A stretch of DNA of 55,742 nucleotides, taken from an uncultured Prochlorococcus sp. (GTDB lineage Bacteria; Cyanobacteriota; Cyanobacteriia; PCC-6307; Cyanobiaceae). The notes beneath the pieces are model-generated. The model saw nothing but the letters and a program-made list of their open reading frames with translations, made no database searches and had not been told where the DNA came from. Positions within the stretch are counted from its first letter, which is position 1; every line of letters starts with the position of its first letter. This document shows, piece by piece, positions 17,682-25,633 of the stretch. The stretch covers positions 1 through 55,742 of the forward strand of contig CACNJU010000010.1 in the NCBI GenBank assembly GCA_902620895.1, given 5' to 3'. The position numbers were made by a program, and so were the translations under genes.

Positions 17682-18845
17682 TCAGAATTTATTTAAAGCA
17701 AATAAAATGTCCGAGATTAAATCGTTTGTATCTTCACATCCAATTGATAATCTGACAAGAGCATCATCTATCCCTAGTAGATTTTTTGTTTTGTCATCAA
17801 CAGAAGCGTGAGTCATCGTTGCAGGGTGACAAATTAAACTTTCAACTCCTCCAAGGCTTTCTGCTAGAGAGAAATATTTGAGAGATTTGCAAAATTTAAA
17901 AGTATCCTCTTTATTTAAATTTAATTTTAGGGTGATCATTGAACCTCCAGATTTCATTTGCGATTTTGCTAAATTAAATTGCGGATGTTCTTGATCAAAA
18001 GGGTAAATTACTTTACTAATTATTTTATGATTAACTAATTCTTCAGATATAAATTCTGCACTTTTAGTTTGTTGTTCGATTCTTAAAGGAAGAGTTTTGA
18101 CTCCTCTCGTAATGAGCCAACTATCAAAAGGAGATGGTTGAAGCCCGAGAGCTTTTTGAGAGAAAAGCATCTTACTATTCCATTCCTCATTATTTGTTAG
18201 TACTGCTCCGCCAAGTGCGTCACTATGTCCATTAATGAATTTTGTGGTGCTTACAACCGATAGTGTTGCACCAAGGTCCAATGGTTTTTGAATAAGCGCT
18301 GTAGAAAATGTGTTGTCTACAACTACTGGTATTTCGAGTTTATTGGCTTCATCACAAATCGCCTTTATATCAAGTACCTTCAAAAGTGGATTAGTTGGAC
18401 TTTCTAGCCATATCAAGGTTGGTTCGAAGTATGAAATCTTTTTGATATTATTTTCGTTTGTAAAATCTGTGTATAAAACTTCTAGTCCAAATTTCTTGAA
18501 AACTTTTTCGAACATCCTCACTGTACAACCATAGAGATTTGACTCGCAGAGTATCTTGTCACCTGATTTTAGCGTTGATGAAATTGCAGTTACCGCGCTT
18601 ATTCCAGATCCAAAAACTGTACAGTATTTTGAATCTTCTATTGATTTAAGGACGCTTTCTAGAATTCTAAAGTTTGGATTACCTGATCTTGTGTAGTCGA
18701 AATTATCTTTATTTCCATGTTTGAAAGTAGATGTAGAAAAAATAGGAGGCATTACGCATCCCGTTTTTTCTGCAAATGTTTCCCCATGGTGAATAGATAA
18801 GGTCTTAAAACCTGGTTTTTTTATATTATTTTCCTTATTTCCCAT
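17682..18845 (-). CDS. metB: cystathionine gamma-synthase / gamma-lyase (MetB/MetC family)
   Basis: A 387-aa Cys/Met-metabolism PLP enzyme of standard length. Conserved parts are SIHHGETFAEKTGCVMPPIF, the GSGISAVTAISSTL cofactor loop, VVVDNTFSTALIQKPLDLGA, the PLP lysine in SVVSTTKFINGHSDALGG, and SLGGVESLICHPATMTHAS. Gamma-synthase, gamma-lyase and beta-lyase cannot be told apart reliably here. With cysK and the long paralogue downstream it forms a transsulfuration and methionine cluster on the minus strand. A perfect 14-bp hairpin separates it from rpsD upstream. Confidence 0.88.
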   Translation of the reverse strand: MGNKENNIKKPGFKTLSIHHGETFAEKTGCVMPPIFSTSTFKHGNKDNFDYTRSGNPNFRILESVLKSIEDSKYCTVFGSGISAVTAISSTLKSGDKILCESNLYGCTVRMFEKVFKKFGLEVLYTDFTNENNIKKISYFEPTLIWLESPTNPLLKVLDIKAICDEANKLEIPVVVDNTFSTALIQKPLDLGATLSVVSTTKFINGHSDALGGAVLTNNEEWNSKMLFSQKALGLQPSPFDSWLITRGVKTLPLRIEQQTKSAEFISEELVNHKIISKVIYPFDQEHPQFNLAKSQMKSGGSMITLKLNLNKEDTFKFCKSLKYFSLAESLGGVESLICHPATMTHASVDDKTKNLLGIDDALVRLSIGCEDTNDLISDILFALNKF

Positions 18846-18868
18846 TATTTTTAAAAATAAGAATTAAA

Positions 18869-18901
18869 TTAAATCTCTCATTTTTTTAATGAGAGATTTA
18901 A
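18869..18901 (-). terminator. rpsD terminator hairpin
   Basis: A perfect 14-bp inverted repeat (TTAAATCTCTCATT, 5-base loop, AATGAGAGATTTAA) lies just past the rpsD stop on the minus strand and is followed by TTTAATTC. The stem is AT rich and the T run is short, so termination could be partial. It also sits immediately upstream of the MetB gene. Confidence 0.7.
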
Positions 18902-18921
18902 TAATCCAAAGAAAAGTAGTA

Positions 18922-19530
18922 TTAAACTTTTCTTGAATAATATTCAACAACTAGTAGTTCGTTTATTTCAAGAGCCACCCACTCTCTATCGCATTTCCCA
19001 TTTATTTTCCCCGTTAATTTAGGTTTGTCTAAATCAAGATGAGGTGGGACATTTGCTAAACCAGGGAATTCTATATTACCTTCTACAAGCTTTTTGCTTG
19101 CTTTGTTTTCTTTAATTCCGATTACATCGCCTGATTTGCATTGATAACCAGCAATATCAAGAACCTTTCCATTAACGGTTACATGGCCATGATTTACTAA
19201 TTGTCTTGAGCCTGGAATGGTACCTCCAAAACCTAATCTAAAACAAACATTATCAAGTCTGTTTTCTAAAAGTCTTAGTAGGTTAGTTCCTGTAGATCCT
19301 TCTTGAGCTCTAGCTTTTTTTACATAACGAACTAGTTGTTTTTCAGAAACTCCATAATTAAACCTAAGTTTCTGCTTTTCTTCTAGACGGATAGCATATT
19401 CTGATCGCTTGCGACGGGCTTGGCCGTGCTGACCTGGAGGATTAGACTTCTTTGAAGCTTTCCTGGTGAGACCTGGTAGTTCTCCCAAGCGACGCGTAAC
19501 CCTTAATCTGGGGCCGCGGTATCTTGACAT
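18922..19530 (-). CDS. rpsD: 30S ribosomal protein S4
   Basis: Primary 16S rRNA-binding protein that nucleates the 30S body. The start [20 protein letters not shown], the [19 protein letters not shown] segment and the S4 RNA-binding domain ([18 protein letters not shown], then [19 protein letters not shown] text at residues 107-125) are unambiguous. Length 202 aa as in cyanobacteria and plastids. It is a single gene, outside the main ribosomal clusters, which is normal for cyanobacteria. Divergent from yidD over 94 bases. Confidence 0.98.
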   Translation of the reverse strand: MSRYRGPRLRVTRRLGELPGLTRKASKKSNPPGQHGQARRKRSEYAIRLEEKQKLRFNYGVSEKQLVRYVKKARAQEGSTGTNLLRLLENRLDNVCFRLGFGGTIPGSRQLVNHGHVTVNGKVLDIAGYQCKSGDVIGIKENKASKKLVEGNIEFPGLANVPPHLDLDKPKLTGKINGKCDREWVALEINELLVVEYYSRKV

Positions 19531-19624
19531 AATTTTAAATTAAATAGAAATTTGCAATAAATTGGATAATTGATTAAATTCAATTAAACTAATTACTACT
19601 GAAATATTATTTTACATCATTAAA

Positions 19625-19861
19625 GTGTTCAAAACTATTAATAAATCAATTACTTCTATACTTCTTTTTATGATTTCGTTCTATCAAAAGTGGTTTTCTC
19701 CTTTGTTCGGACCAAGATGTAGATTTATTCCAAGTTGCAGCTCTTATGGATATGAGGCAATTACTAGACATGGTCCTTGGAAGGGAGGGTGGTTAACTTT
19801 AAGAAGATTAAGCAGATGTCATCCTTTAACTCCCTGTGGATGTGACCCTGTGCCTGACTAA
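19625..19861 (+). CDS. yidD: membrane protein insertion efficiency factor YidD
   Basis: A 78-aa inner-membrane-associated protein that helps YidC insert membrane proteins. The whole haemolysin-like YidD signature is present: [37 protein letters not shown] and a cysteine-rich end, [18 protein letters not shown] start at 19625. It is followed after four bases by the glutaredoxin-like gene, and the two are likely co-transcribed with murE. Confidence 0.95.
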   Translation: MFKTINKSITSILLFMISFYQKWFSPLFGPRCRFIPSCSSYGYEAITRHGPWKGGWLTLRRLSRCHPLTPCGCDPVPD

Positions 19862-19865
19862 ATGA

Positions 19866-20168
19866 ATGAAAATATTTATTTTTGTTAGGCAGGGATGTTG
19901 CCTTTGTGATTCATTAAAAGATAAACTGGCAAAAATAAATCTTAATGAGTTATTCCCTAATCTGGAGGAGCTTAAAGAAATTGATATTGATAGGGTCGAT
20001 CTATATAAAGATAAATATAAAAAATATGATTATGAAGTACCTGTTATTGCTGTTGAAGGAATTAGGTCCGAGGAGATTATAGAATTGCCTCGCATTTCTC
20101 CAAGATTAAAAGATGATCAATTAAAGAATTGGTTTCAAAAAAATATTAGTACCATTCTGGAGAAATAA
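19866..20168 (+). CDS. glutaredoxin-like thioredoxin-fold protein (DUF836 type)
   Basis: A 100-aa thioredoxin-fold protein with an N-terminal redox motif in FVRQGCCLCDSLKDKL (CxxC at residues 9-12 counting the second cysteine as first of the pair). The conserved cis-proline region is YEVPVIAVEG near residue 59. This is the layout of the glutaredoxin-like DUF836 family. The partner is unknown. ATG start at 19866, a few bases after the yidD stop. Confidence 0.82.
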   Translation: MKIFIFVRQGCCLCDSLKDKLAKINLNELFPNLEELKEIDIDRVDLYKDKYKKYDYEVPVIAVEGIRSEEIIELPRISPRLKDDQLKNWFQKNISTILEK

Positions 20169-20176
20169 TTTTTCAT

Positions 20177-21712
20177 ATGAGATCTATAAAATTACATAAA
20201 CTTTTAGATTTGGTAGGAATTATTCCTTCATTAGATTTAATGGATCATGAAATAAATAATATTTCTTTTAACTCTAAAGAAGTACAAAAAGGAACTTTAT
20301 TTTTAGGTATGCCTGGTTTAAATGTTGATGGAGGAAAATATTGTATTGAGGCAATTGAAAATGGTGCAGAGGCTGCCATTATTGGGTCTGCTGCAAAAGA
20401 GAAAATTGGATCTATTGATCGAGAAAGGATTTTGGTTATAGAGGATAATTTAGATTATATTTTTGGTCAAATAGTCGCTGAGTTTTGGAATAGGCCTTCA
20501 AGAAAACTTAAACTTATTGGTGTTACGGGTACAAATGGAAAAACGACAATTACTTTTTTATTGGAATATCTTTTAAAAAAATTAGGGAAAAAGACTGCAT
20601 TATTTGGGACCTTGCTCAATAGATGGCCTGGCTTTTCAGAAGTGGCTCTTCACACAACTGATTTTGCCGATAAACTCCAAAAGAAATTAAATGCTGCTGT
20701 TGAGGCAGAATCTGAATTCGCGATATTAGAGGTAAGTTCTCATTCTATTGCTCAAAAGAGGATATCAGGATGCGAATTTGAGGCGGCTATTTTTACTAAT
20801 TTAACTCAAGATCATCTTGATTATCACTCAGATATGGAATCATATTTTCAAACAAAAAGAAAATTATTTTTCCCACCTTACTTAAAAGAAAAAGATGGGA
20901 TTTGTGTATTAAATCTTGATGACCATTGGATATCTAAATTATCATCTGATCTTGGAAAAAGGTCTTTATTAGTCTCTACAAAGATTACTGAAAGTGAATT
21001 TGAAAATGATGATTTTTTTTTCGTAACAGATAAAAAATTTACTGAAAGTGGTTCCACCTGTATTTTTCATACACCTAGGGAAAAAATTCAACTTTTTGTT
21101 CCACTTGTCGGTGAATTTAATTTAATGAATGCGATTCAAGCAATAACAATTTTGTATAAACTTAATTTTTCGTTAAAAGATCTATCAAAGTTAATACAAT
21201 CTTTCCCTGGCGCTCCTGGGCGAATGGAGAAAATACAAATTGATAATAATGACGTTTCAAGATCTCTTCCAACAGTAATTATTGATTATGCCCACACTCC
21301 TGATGGATTAAAAAAAGTTTTGCAATCAATTAAAAAACTTTGTGAAGGGAAACTAATAACTGTTTTTGGCTGTGGCGGAGATCGTGATCGTAGTAAAAGG
21401 CCTTTAATGGGATCAATAGCTGAAGAGTTGTCTGATCAAATTTTTATAACTTCAGATAATCCAAGATCAGAAGAACCCCAAAAGATAGTAAATGATATTT
21501 TGATGGGTATAAAAAAAAGAGAAAAAATAACAATTGAAATTGATAGATTTAAAGCAATAAATGAATCTATTAAAATTGCCAAAAAAAAAGATATTGTTTT
21601 AATTGCAGGAAAAGGACATGAAGACTACCAAATTCTCAATGATAAAGTTATTAATTTTGATGATAGAAAAATAGCTTATAAATTATTAAAAGAAAAAAAT
21701 AAATCTCAATAA
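20177..21712 (+). CDS. murE: UDP-MurNAc-tripeptide synthetase MurE
   Basis: Adds meso-diaminopimelate to UDP-MurNAc-L-Ala-D-Glu during peptidoglycan synthesis. The ATP loop GVTGTNGKTT is at residues 115-124, LEVSSHSIAQKRI and LTQDHLDYH follow, and the DNPR motif in ITSDNPRSEEP is the known meso-DAP recognition signature, so the substrate can be called. Length 511 aa. It follows the glutaredoxin-like gene after eight bases. Confidence 0.96.
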   Translation: MRSIKLHKLLDLVGIIPSLDLMDHEINNISFNSKEVQKGTLFLGMPGLNVDGGKYCIEAIENGAEAAIIGSAAKEKIGSIDRERILVIEDNLDYIFGQIVAEFWNRPSRKLKLIGVTGTNGKTTITFLLEYLLKKLGKKTALFGTLLNRWPGFSEVALHTTDFADKLQKKLNAAVEAESEFAILEVSSHSIAQKRISGCEFEAAIFTNLTQDHLDYHSDMESYFQTKRKLFFPPYLKEKDGICVLNLDDHWISKLSSDLGKRSLLVSTKITESEFENDDFFFVTDKKFTESGSTCIFHTPREKIQLFVPLVGEFNLMNAIQAITILYKLNFSLKDLSKLIQSFPGAPGRMEKIQIDNNDVSRSLPTVIIDYAHTPDGLKKVLQSIKKLCEGKLITVFGCGGDRDRSKRPLMGSIAEELSDQIFITSDNPRSEEPQKIVNDILMGIKKREKITIEIDRFKAINESIKIAKKKDIVLIAGKGHEDYQILNDKVINFDDRKIAYKLLKEKNKSQ

Positions 21713-21793
21713 AATTGCCTAATCAAATAAGAAAAATCTTTACGCAAATCACAAGAAAAGTTTTTTAGAATTAATGAAGTTATTTTTAATAAA

Positions 21794-22498
21794 ATGAAAG
21801 GCTTAGCCTTAGTTTTTGGCGCAGGTGGAATTGGAACACAACTAGCTAAAGATCTGAATGAAAATGAAAAAGATTTAGATGTTGTTTTGTGTGGAAGAAA
21901 AAGTGAATTTAATCCTTTTTGGGAATTAGATATAGAGGATTCTCAATCCCTTTTGCAGTTGAAAAATAAAATATCAAATCATCCTTCAAAATTAAGGCTT
22001 GTTGTTAATGCTACGGGTAGACTTCATAGTGATTCACTTCAACCAGAAAAAAGATTACAGCATCTTGATAAAAAAAATATGATGGAAAGTTTTTCAATAA
22101 ATGCCTTTTCGCCTATTTTATTAGCTAAAGCGATTGAAGAATTTATACCAAAAGATCTTGATTTTAATTTTGCAAGTATAAGTGCAAGAGTTGGTAGCAT
22201 TGGAGATAATCAAACTGGAGGTTGGTATTCATATAGAGCTGCAAAATCTGCGCAAAATCAGTTTTTTAAATCTTTAAGTATTGAATGGGCTAGACGTTTC
22301 CCAAAGGCTACTATCACATTGCTTCATCCAGGAACAGTAGATACTGATTTATCTAGACCTTTTCATAAATTTGTTCCAGAACATAAATTATTTAGTAAAG
22401 AAAAATCCTCCCAATTCCTGATCAATATTATTAAAAATCAATCACCAGAATCTACAGGAAAATTTATTGCATGGGACAACTCGGAGATACCTTGGTAA
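21794..22498 (+). CDS. short-chain dehydrogenase/reductase (C-factor-like)
   Basis: A 234-aa Rossmann-fold SDR. The cofactor loop LVFGAGGIGTQLAKDL is at the N-terminus, an N-A-T-G type segment (LVVNATGRLHSD) follows, and the catalytic YxxxK is in GGWYSYRAAKSAQNQF. The serine partner is probably in NFASISARVGSIGD. The shape of the family (LHPGTVDTDLSRPF) matches proteins annotated as C-factor-like. Substrate is unknown. It stands alone after murE, 81 bases away. Confidence 0.85.
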   Translation: MKGLALVFGAGGIGTQLAKDLNENEKDLDVVLCGRKSEFNPFWELDIEDSQSLLQLKNKISNHPSKLRLVVNATGRLHSDSLQPEKRLQHLDKKNMMESFSINAFSPILLAKAIEEFIPKDLDFNFASISARVGSIGDNQTGGWYSYRAAKSAQNQFFKSLSIEWARRFPKATITLLHPGTVDTDLSRPFHKFVPEHKLFSKEKSSQFLINIIKNQSPESTGKFIAWDNSEIPW

Positions 22499-22525
22499 AC
22501 TAAATTTTTTTATATCAATAGATAT

Positions 22526-23701
22526 TTAAGTCAATATTTTTTTTATTTCTCTAGCAAGTAAATCAATCTCTGCTTCTGTAGTAATTTGATGTATGCATGC
22601 TCTAAACCATTTTGGATCTTCTAAAACTCTAATCCAAATTTTCTTTTCTCCAAGTTTCTTCACAAATTCATCCTTATCTTCAATATTTTCAATGTTAAAA
22701 CTAACTATCCCATTTAAGTATTTTTTATCTAAAACTAATTCAACACCCTTTGATTGATTTAATTCATCCCAAAGTTTTCCACTTAATTTTTTGATATTTT
22801 TGTTTTTTTCTTTTTCAGGGCAGTTTTTATCCAAGAGATCTAAAGAATTCCGGAGCCCAGCAAGTAAAGGGATACAAGAGGTAGCTACTTCAAATTTCCT
22901 TGCATCATCATGAAAAAGATTATCTGAAGGTTCATAGATGCCTTGTTCTTTTTTTAATGATTTCCAACCAATTATTGTTGGATCTGTTTCATGAATAAAT
23001 CTATCTGAGACATAAATGGCTCCTAGTCCTTCTGGACCACATGCCCATTTATGAGAAGTTATTGAATATAAATCAGAATAAAAAACTTCTTCTTCAATTT
23101 TTATGTGCCCAAAGGTTTGAGCTCCATCAATAAGTAGATAAGAATTTTCTCTATTATTTTTTAATTCGATAGAAATTTGTTTTAAAGGAATTTTATATCC
23201 AAAGTTCCATAAAATATGAGAAATAATTAGGATCTTAGTCTTACTATTTAGATTTTTTAAAATTTCCGAAATTATAGTTTCGTCGTTTAGATTTTTAATT
23301 TTTTGGATTGGCAAAATTTTGAATATTAATTTATTTCTTCTGCAAAATTCTCGACTTGCAGCCACTACTCCAGGATGTTCACAGTCACTTATTAACAACT
23401 CTTCTCCCTCTTCTACTTTTATTCCCCAAAAGGGCAAAATCATACCGGAAGAGATATTTTCGGTTAAGGCTACATTTTTTGAATTGACACCTAATTTTTG
23501 CGCAATGATTCTTTTTGTGGTCAATATTTCTTTGTAAATAAAAGGCCACATATCATTAGTAAATGGTCCTAAATCTTGGATAATTTCCCAAGTTTTAACT
23601 ATTGCTTCTAGAGAAGATTTTGGTAATGGTCCTTGACCACCATAGTTGAAATAATACTTATTTTTTAATGCTGGTATTTGATCTCTTAGATTATTTCTCA
23701 T
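22526..23701 (-). CDS. L-cysteine/cystine lyase-like class V aminotransferase
   Basis: A 391-aa class V aminotransferase-fold PLP enzyme. The internal aldimine lysine is K218 in SITSHKWACGPEG and the cofactor aspartate D192 in LLIDGAQTFGH. It resembles the cyanobacterial cystine C-S lyase (C-DES) more than IscS/SufS, because it lacks the mobile cysteine loop of desulfurases and carries a GPEG segment after the lysine. It would release persulfide or sulfide from cystine or cysteine. It lies 35 bases downstream of the ArsM-like gene on the same strand. Egt-type or other lyases remain possible. Confidence 0.75.
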   Translation of the reverse strand: MRNNLRDQIPALKNKYYFNYGGQGPLPKSSLEAIVKTWEIIQDLGPFTNDMWPFIYKEILTTKRIIAQKLGVNSKNVALTENISSGMILPFWGIKVEEGEELLISDCEHPGVVAASREFCRRNKLIFKILPIQKIKNLNDETIISEILKNLNSKTKILIISHILWNFGYKIPLKQISIELKNNRENSYLLIDGAQTFGHIKIEEEVFYSDLYSITSHKWACGPEGLGAIYVSDRFIHETDPTIIGWKSLKKEQGIYEPSDNLFHDDARKFEVATSCIPLLAGLRNSLDLLDKNCPEKEKNKNIKKLSGKLWDELNQSKGVELVLDKKYLNGIVSFNIENIEDKDEFVKKLGEKKIWIRVLEDPKWFRACIHQITTEAEIDLLAREIKKILT

Positions 23702-23736
23702 AGAAATTTATAGTATATTTTCAACTCTTGAAATTT

Positions 23737-24531
23737 TTAAATATTGCCCACTAAAGTTACCGTCCTAAATTCAATATCCTCAATTACTTTCCAAGGTTCA
23801 GCACTCCTTTCTGCAAATTTTAAATTTTTAAATCCTAGTTCTTTAAAATCACTTATAAACTCTGGCTCATACCATGCTCCACTAATACAGCCTGTCCATA
23901 GATCATGATCATTTTGCAATCTTAAAGGAACTTTTTTGTTAGAGACGATATCGCTAATTGCAATTCTTCCATTATCGTTTAAAACTCTTTTTATGTTATT
24001 TAGAAGGTTATTTCTAGATTCTGGACTTACCAAGTTTAAAACACAATTACTTAAAACAATATCTACTGATTTATCTGCGATTAATGGATTTGAATCTTTA
24101 TCTAATTCATCAAGTTTTTCAATTGAACCTTCTATAAATTCTGTATTGTTAAAACCTATATTTTTTGTAACTTCTTTAGATGCTGATCTTGATAAAGAAA
24201 GCATGTCAGGATTCTGATCAACTCCAATAACTTTCCCTTCTTTCCCAACAATTTGGGCACATATGAAAGCATTTTTGCCGCTACCACTTCCAAGGTCTAA
24301 GACTATATCATTTTTTTGAACATATTTTGTTGGATCACCACACCCATAGTCTCTTTCTATAACCTCTTGAGGAATTGCTTCAAGTAAAACGGGATTAAAC
24401 CCAACTGGTGTACAAAGACAACTTTCTTTTTCTTGTGCAGCTGAGCCATATCTTTCTTGAATCGCATCTTTATGATCGAATTGATTAGGTGCTTTATTTG
24501 ATGTATTTGTATTACAGCAACTTTCAGACAT
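23737..24531 (-). CDS. arsM: ArsM-like arsenite methyltransferase
   Basis: A class I SAM methyltransferase, 264 aa counted from the ATG at 24531. The SAM loop is DLGSGSGKNAF at residues 79-89. All three cysteines that bind As(III) in ArsM have counterparts: C64 in DYGCGDPTK, C163 in LSNCVLNLVSP and C215 in WTGCISGAW. An N-terminal CC pair (C5, C6) is also present. A longer frame from a TTG at 24564 exists, but that codon falls in the T run of the upstream terminator, so the ATG is preferred. Methylated arsenic products are inferred; other thiol-dependent substrates are possible. Confidence 0.75.
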   Translation of the reverse strand: MSESCCNTNTSNKAPNQFDHKDAIQERYGSAAQEKESCLCTPVGFNPVLLEAIPQEVIERDYGCGDPTKYVQKNDIVLDLGSGSGKNAFICAQIVGKEGKVIGVDQNPDMLSLSRSASKEVTKNIGFNNTEFIEGSIEKLDELDKDSNPLIADKSVDIVLSNCVLNLVSPESRNNLLNNIKRVLNDNGRIAISDIVSNKKVPLRLQNDHDLWTGCISGAWYEPEFISDFKELGFKNLKFAERSAEPWKVIEDIEFRTVTLVGNI

Positions 24532-24562
24532 ATTTTTTGAAGGACTCTTGATAAATATAGCC

Positions 24563-24592
24563 AAAAAAAAAGCCCCTGAAAAAGGGGCTTTT
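24563..24592 (-). terminator. rho-independent terminator of the DUF4278 gene
   Basis: On the minus strand, 9-bp perfect stem AAAAGCCCC/GGGGCTTTT around a 7-base loop, followed by a run of nine T. This is the strongest intrinsic terminator in the window. It lies 16 bases past the DUF4278 stop and just before the ArsM-like gene, so ArsM transcription needs its own start or read-through. Confidence 0.92.
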
Positions 24593-24608
24593 AATTTGTT
24601 TAATTAAA

Positions 24609-24782
24609 TTATTTAGTGTAATTAACACCTCTGTAATTTAATTCTGCTTTTTCATTACTTGAAGAAGCGTCATCCATTCTATTGGTGTATACGTTTCTTC
24701 TGTAGGTAAGTTCAACAAGTTGCTTTTTAGCAGCTTCTTTGTTTTGAACGTAGTTTTTACCTCTGTAAGTTAAAGTAGTCAT
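24609..24782 (-). CDS. DUF4278 small protein
   Basis: A 57-aa protein with two copies of the short DUF4278 motif, MTTLTYRGKNY at the start and LNYRGVNYTK at the end, plus a middle LVELTYRRNVYTN. The repeat LTYRGxxY is typical of small cyanobacterial proteins of this family. Function unknown. The start at 24782 is where homology begins. In-frame ATGs at 24806 and 24818 would add 8 or 12 residues, and the G-run before 24806 is too close to act as a normal ribosome site. The gene has its own strong promoter, a structured leader and a terminator, so it is a single-gene unit. Confidence 0.8.
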   Translation of the reverse strand: MTTLTYRGKNYVQNKEAAKKQLVELTYRRNVYTNRMDDASSSNEKAELNYRGVNYTK

Positions 24783-24875
24783 GTTTCGATTTGACAACAC
24801 GGCCATCCCCCGTTCCATGGTATGACTCGAACTGCGCCCTCAAATGAGGGTGAACGAAAAAGTAGCATTTGCTAC
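24783..24875 (-). promoter_or_regulatory. structured 5' leader of the DUF4278 gene
   Basis: On the minus strand the predicted leader of about 90 bases folds into hairpins in series: GTAGC-AAAT-GCTAC (24862-24875) followed by TTTTT, then CCCTC-ATTT-GAGGG (24837-24850), then ACGG-GGGATGG-CCGT (around 24800-24815) with a G-rich loop. The first hairpin plus T run looks like an attenuator. Such a dense structure is unusual for this AT-rich chromosome. Cis-regulation or a separate small RNA is inference. Confidence 0.5.
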
Positions 24876-24881
24876 CAAATT

Positions 24882-24911
24882 ATTATAAGCGTATTTTTAA
24901 CTGCATGTCTA
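24882..24911 (-). promoter_or_regulatory. strong promoter of the DUF4278 gene
   Basis: On the minus strand TAGACA (24906-24911, 5/6 match to the -35 box) and TATAAT (24882-24887, perfect -10) are 18 bases apart. The start point should fall near 24874, right at the first leader hairpin. This is the best sigma-70-type promoter seen in the window. Confidence 0.72.
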
Positions 24912-25037
24912 GCTTTTACAAATAGAAACGAAGATTTAATGTTTTTTTAATTATTATCTAAGGTAAATTTTTTTTTAAATAGTCTCTAAAAAGGTTTATG
25001 TTTATATTTGGTTTAATCTTCATGTAATTATTTATTT

Positions 25038-25295
25038 ATGACAGGTTTTTTATATTTCTTGGGAAATACTTTAAGGTGGCCAGTGTTAAAGCCAAAAGAA
25101 TTTTTTTCACTACATGCTTATTTTTCAATTATTTATTTGATAACTTTTACTTTGAGTAAATATGATGTAAGCCAATCAAATTTAGTTTTTACTTTAGGAA
25201 TTCTTGCACCTCTTTTAATCGCTATTGGTCAAGGACTTCCAATTGATTGCCTTGATATGGAATCATCTTTGTTGAAGGAATTAAAAACTAAATAA
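25038..25295 (+). CDS. small membrane protein of unknown function
   Basis: An 85-aa protein not recognised as a named family. Two hydrophobic segments, about residues 25-42 (LHAYFSIIYLITFTL) and 50-67 (LVFTLGILAPLLIAIGQGL), suggest two membrane passes, with short charged ends. It sits alone between the divergent DUF4278 gene and convergent nfu. Codon use matches its neighbours and the ATG is preceded by no clear Shine-Dalgarno. Function cannot be inferred. Confidence 0.65.
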   Translation: MTGFLYFLGNTLRWPVLKPKEFFSLHAYFSIIYLITFTLSKYDVSQSNLVFTLGILAPLLIAIGQGLPIDCLDMESSLLKELKTK

Positions 25296-25317
25296 TATAA
25301 ATTTCAGTTAAAAATTT

Positions 25318-25563
25318 TTATAAAACCTGGACAACTTCGCTTATTTCAGGAATCATTTCTTTTAACTTTCTTTCAATACCCATTTTGAGAGTCATAGTGC
25401 TACTTGGGCAACTACCACATGCTCCTTGAAGTCTGACTTTGACAATTGGACCATCTATTTCAGCAATCTCTACATTACCTCCATCAGAAATTAAAAAAGG
25501 TCTTAGCTCGTCAAGGACTTTTTCTACATTTTCGTTTGTCAGCGAGAGTGTTTCAGTACTCAT
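25318..25563 (-). CDS. nfu: NifU-like iron-sulfur scaffold (Nfu)
   Basis: An 81-aa protein formed only of the NifU C-terminal domain. The cluster-binding CxxC is in [18 protein letters not shown] near residues 52-57, after [17 protein letters not shown] text ([19 protein letters not shown]). Cyanobacterial Nfu of this size assembles 4Fe-4S clusters and delivers them to photosystem I and other targets. Divergent from mqo across 70 bases. Confidence 0.94.
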   Translation of the reverse strand: MSTETLSLTNENVEKVLDELRPFLISDGGNVEIAEIDGPIVKVRLQGACGSCPSSTMTLKMGIERKLKEMIPEISEVVQVL

Positions 25564-25633
25564 AATTTTGGATTAACTTTATAATAAGCCTAGAAAGAAA
25601 TCTGATTAATTGCAAAAAAGATAATTTTCTGTT

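Noticed and set aside
24819..24860. Possible tRNA because of a GAGTC/ACTCGAACT-like stretch
   Set aside because: No cloverleaf can be drawn: acceptor and anticodon stems are missing, and the pairs present form simple hairpins of the DUF4278 leader.
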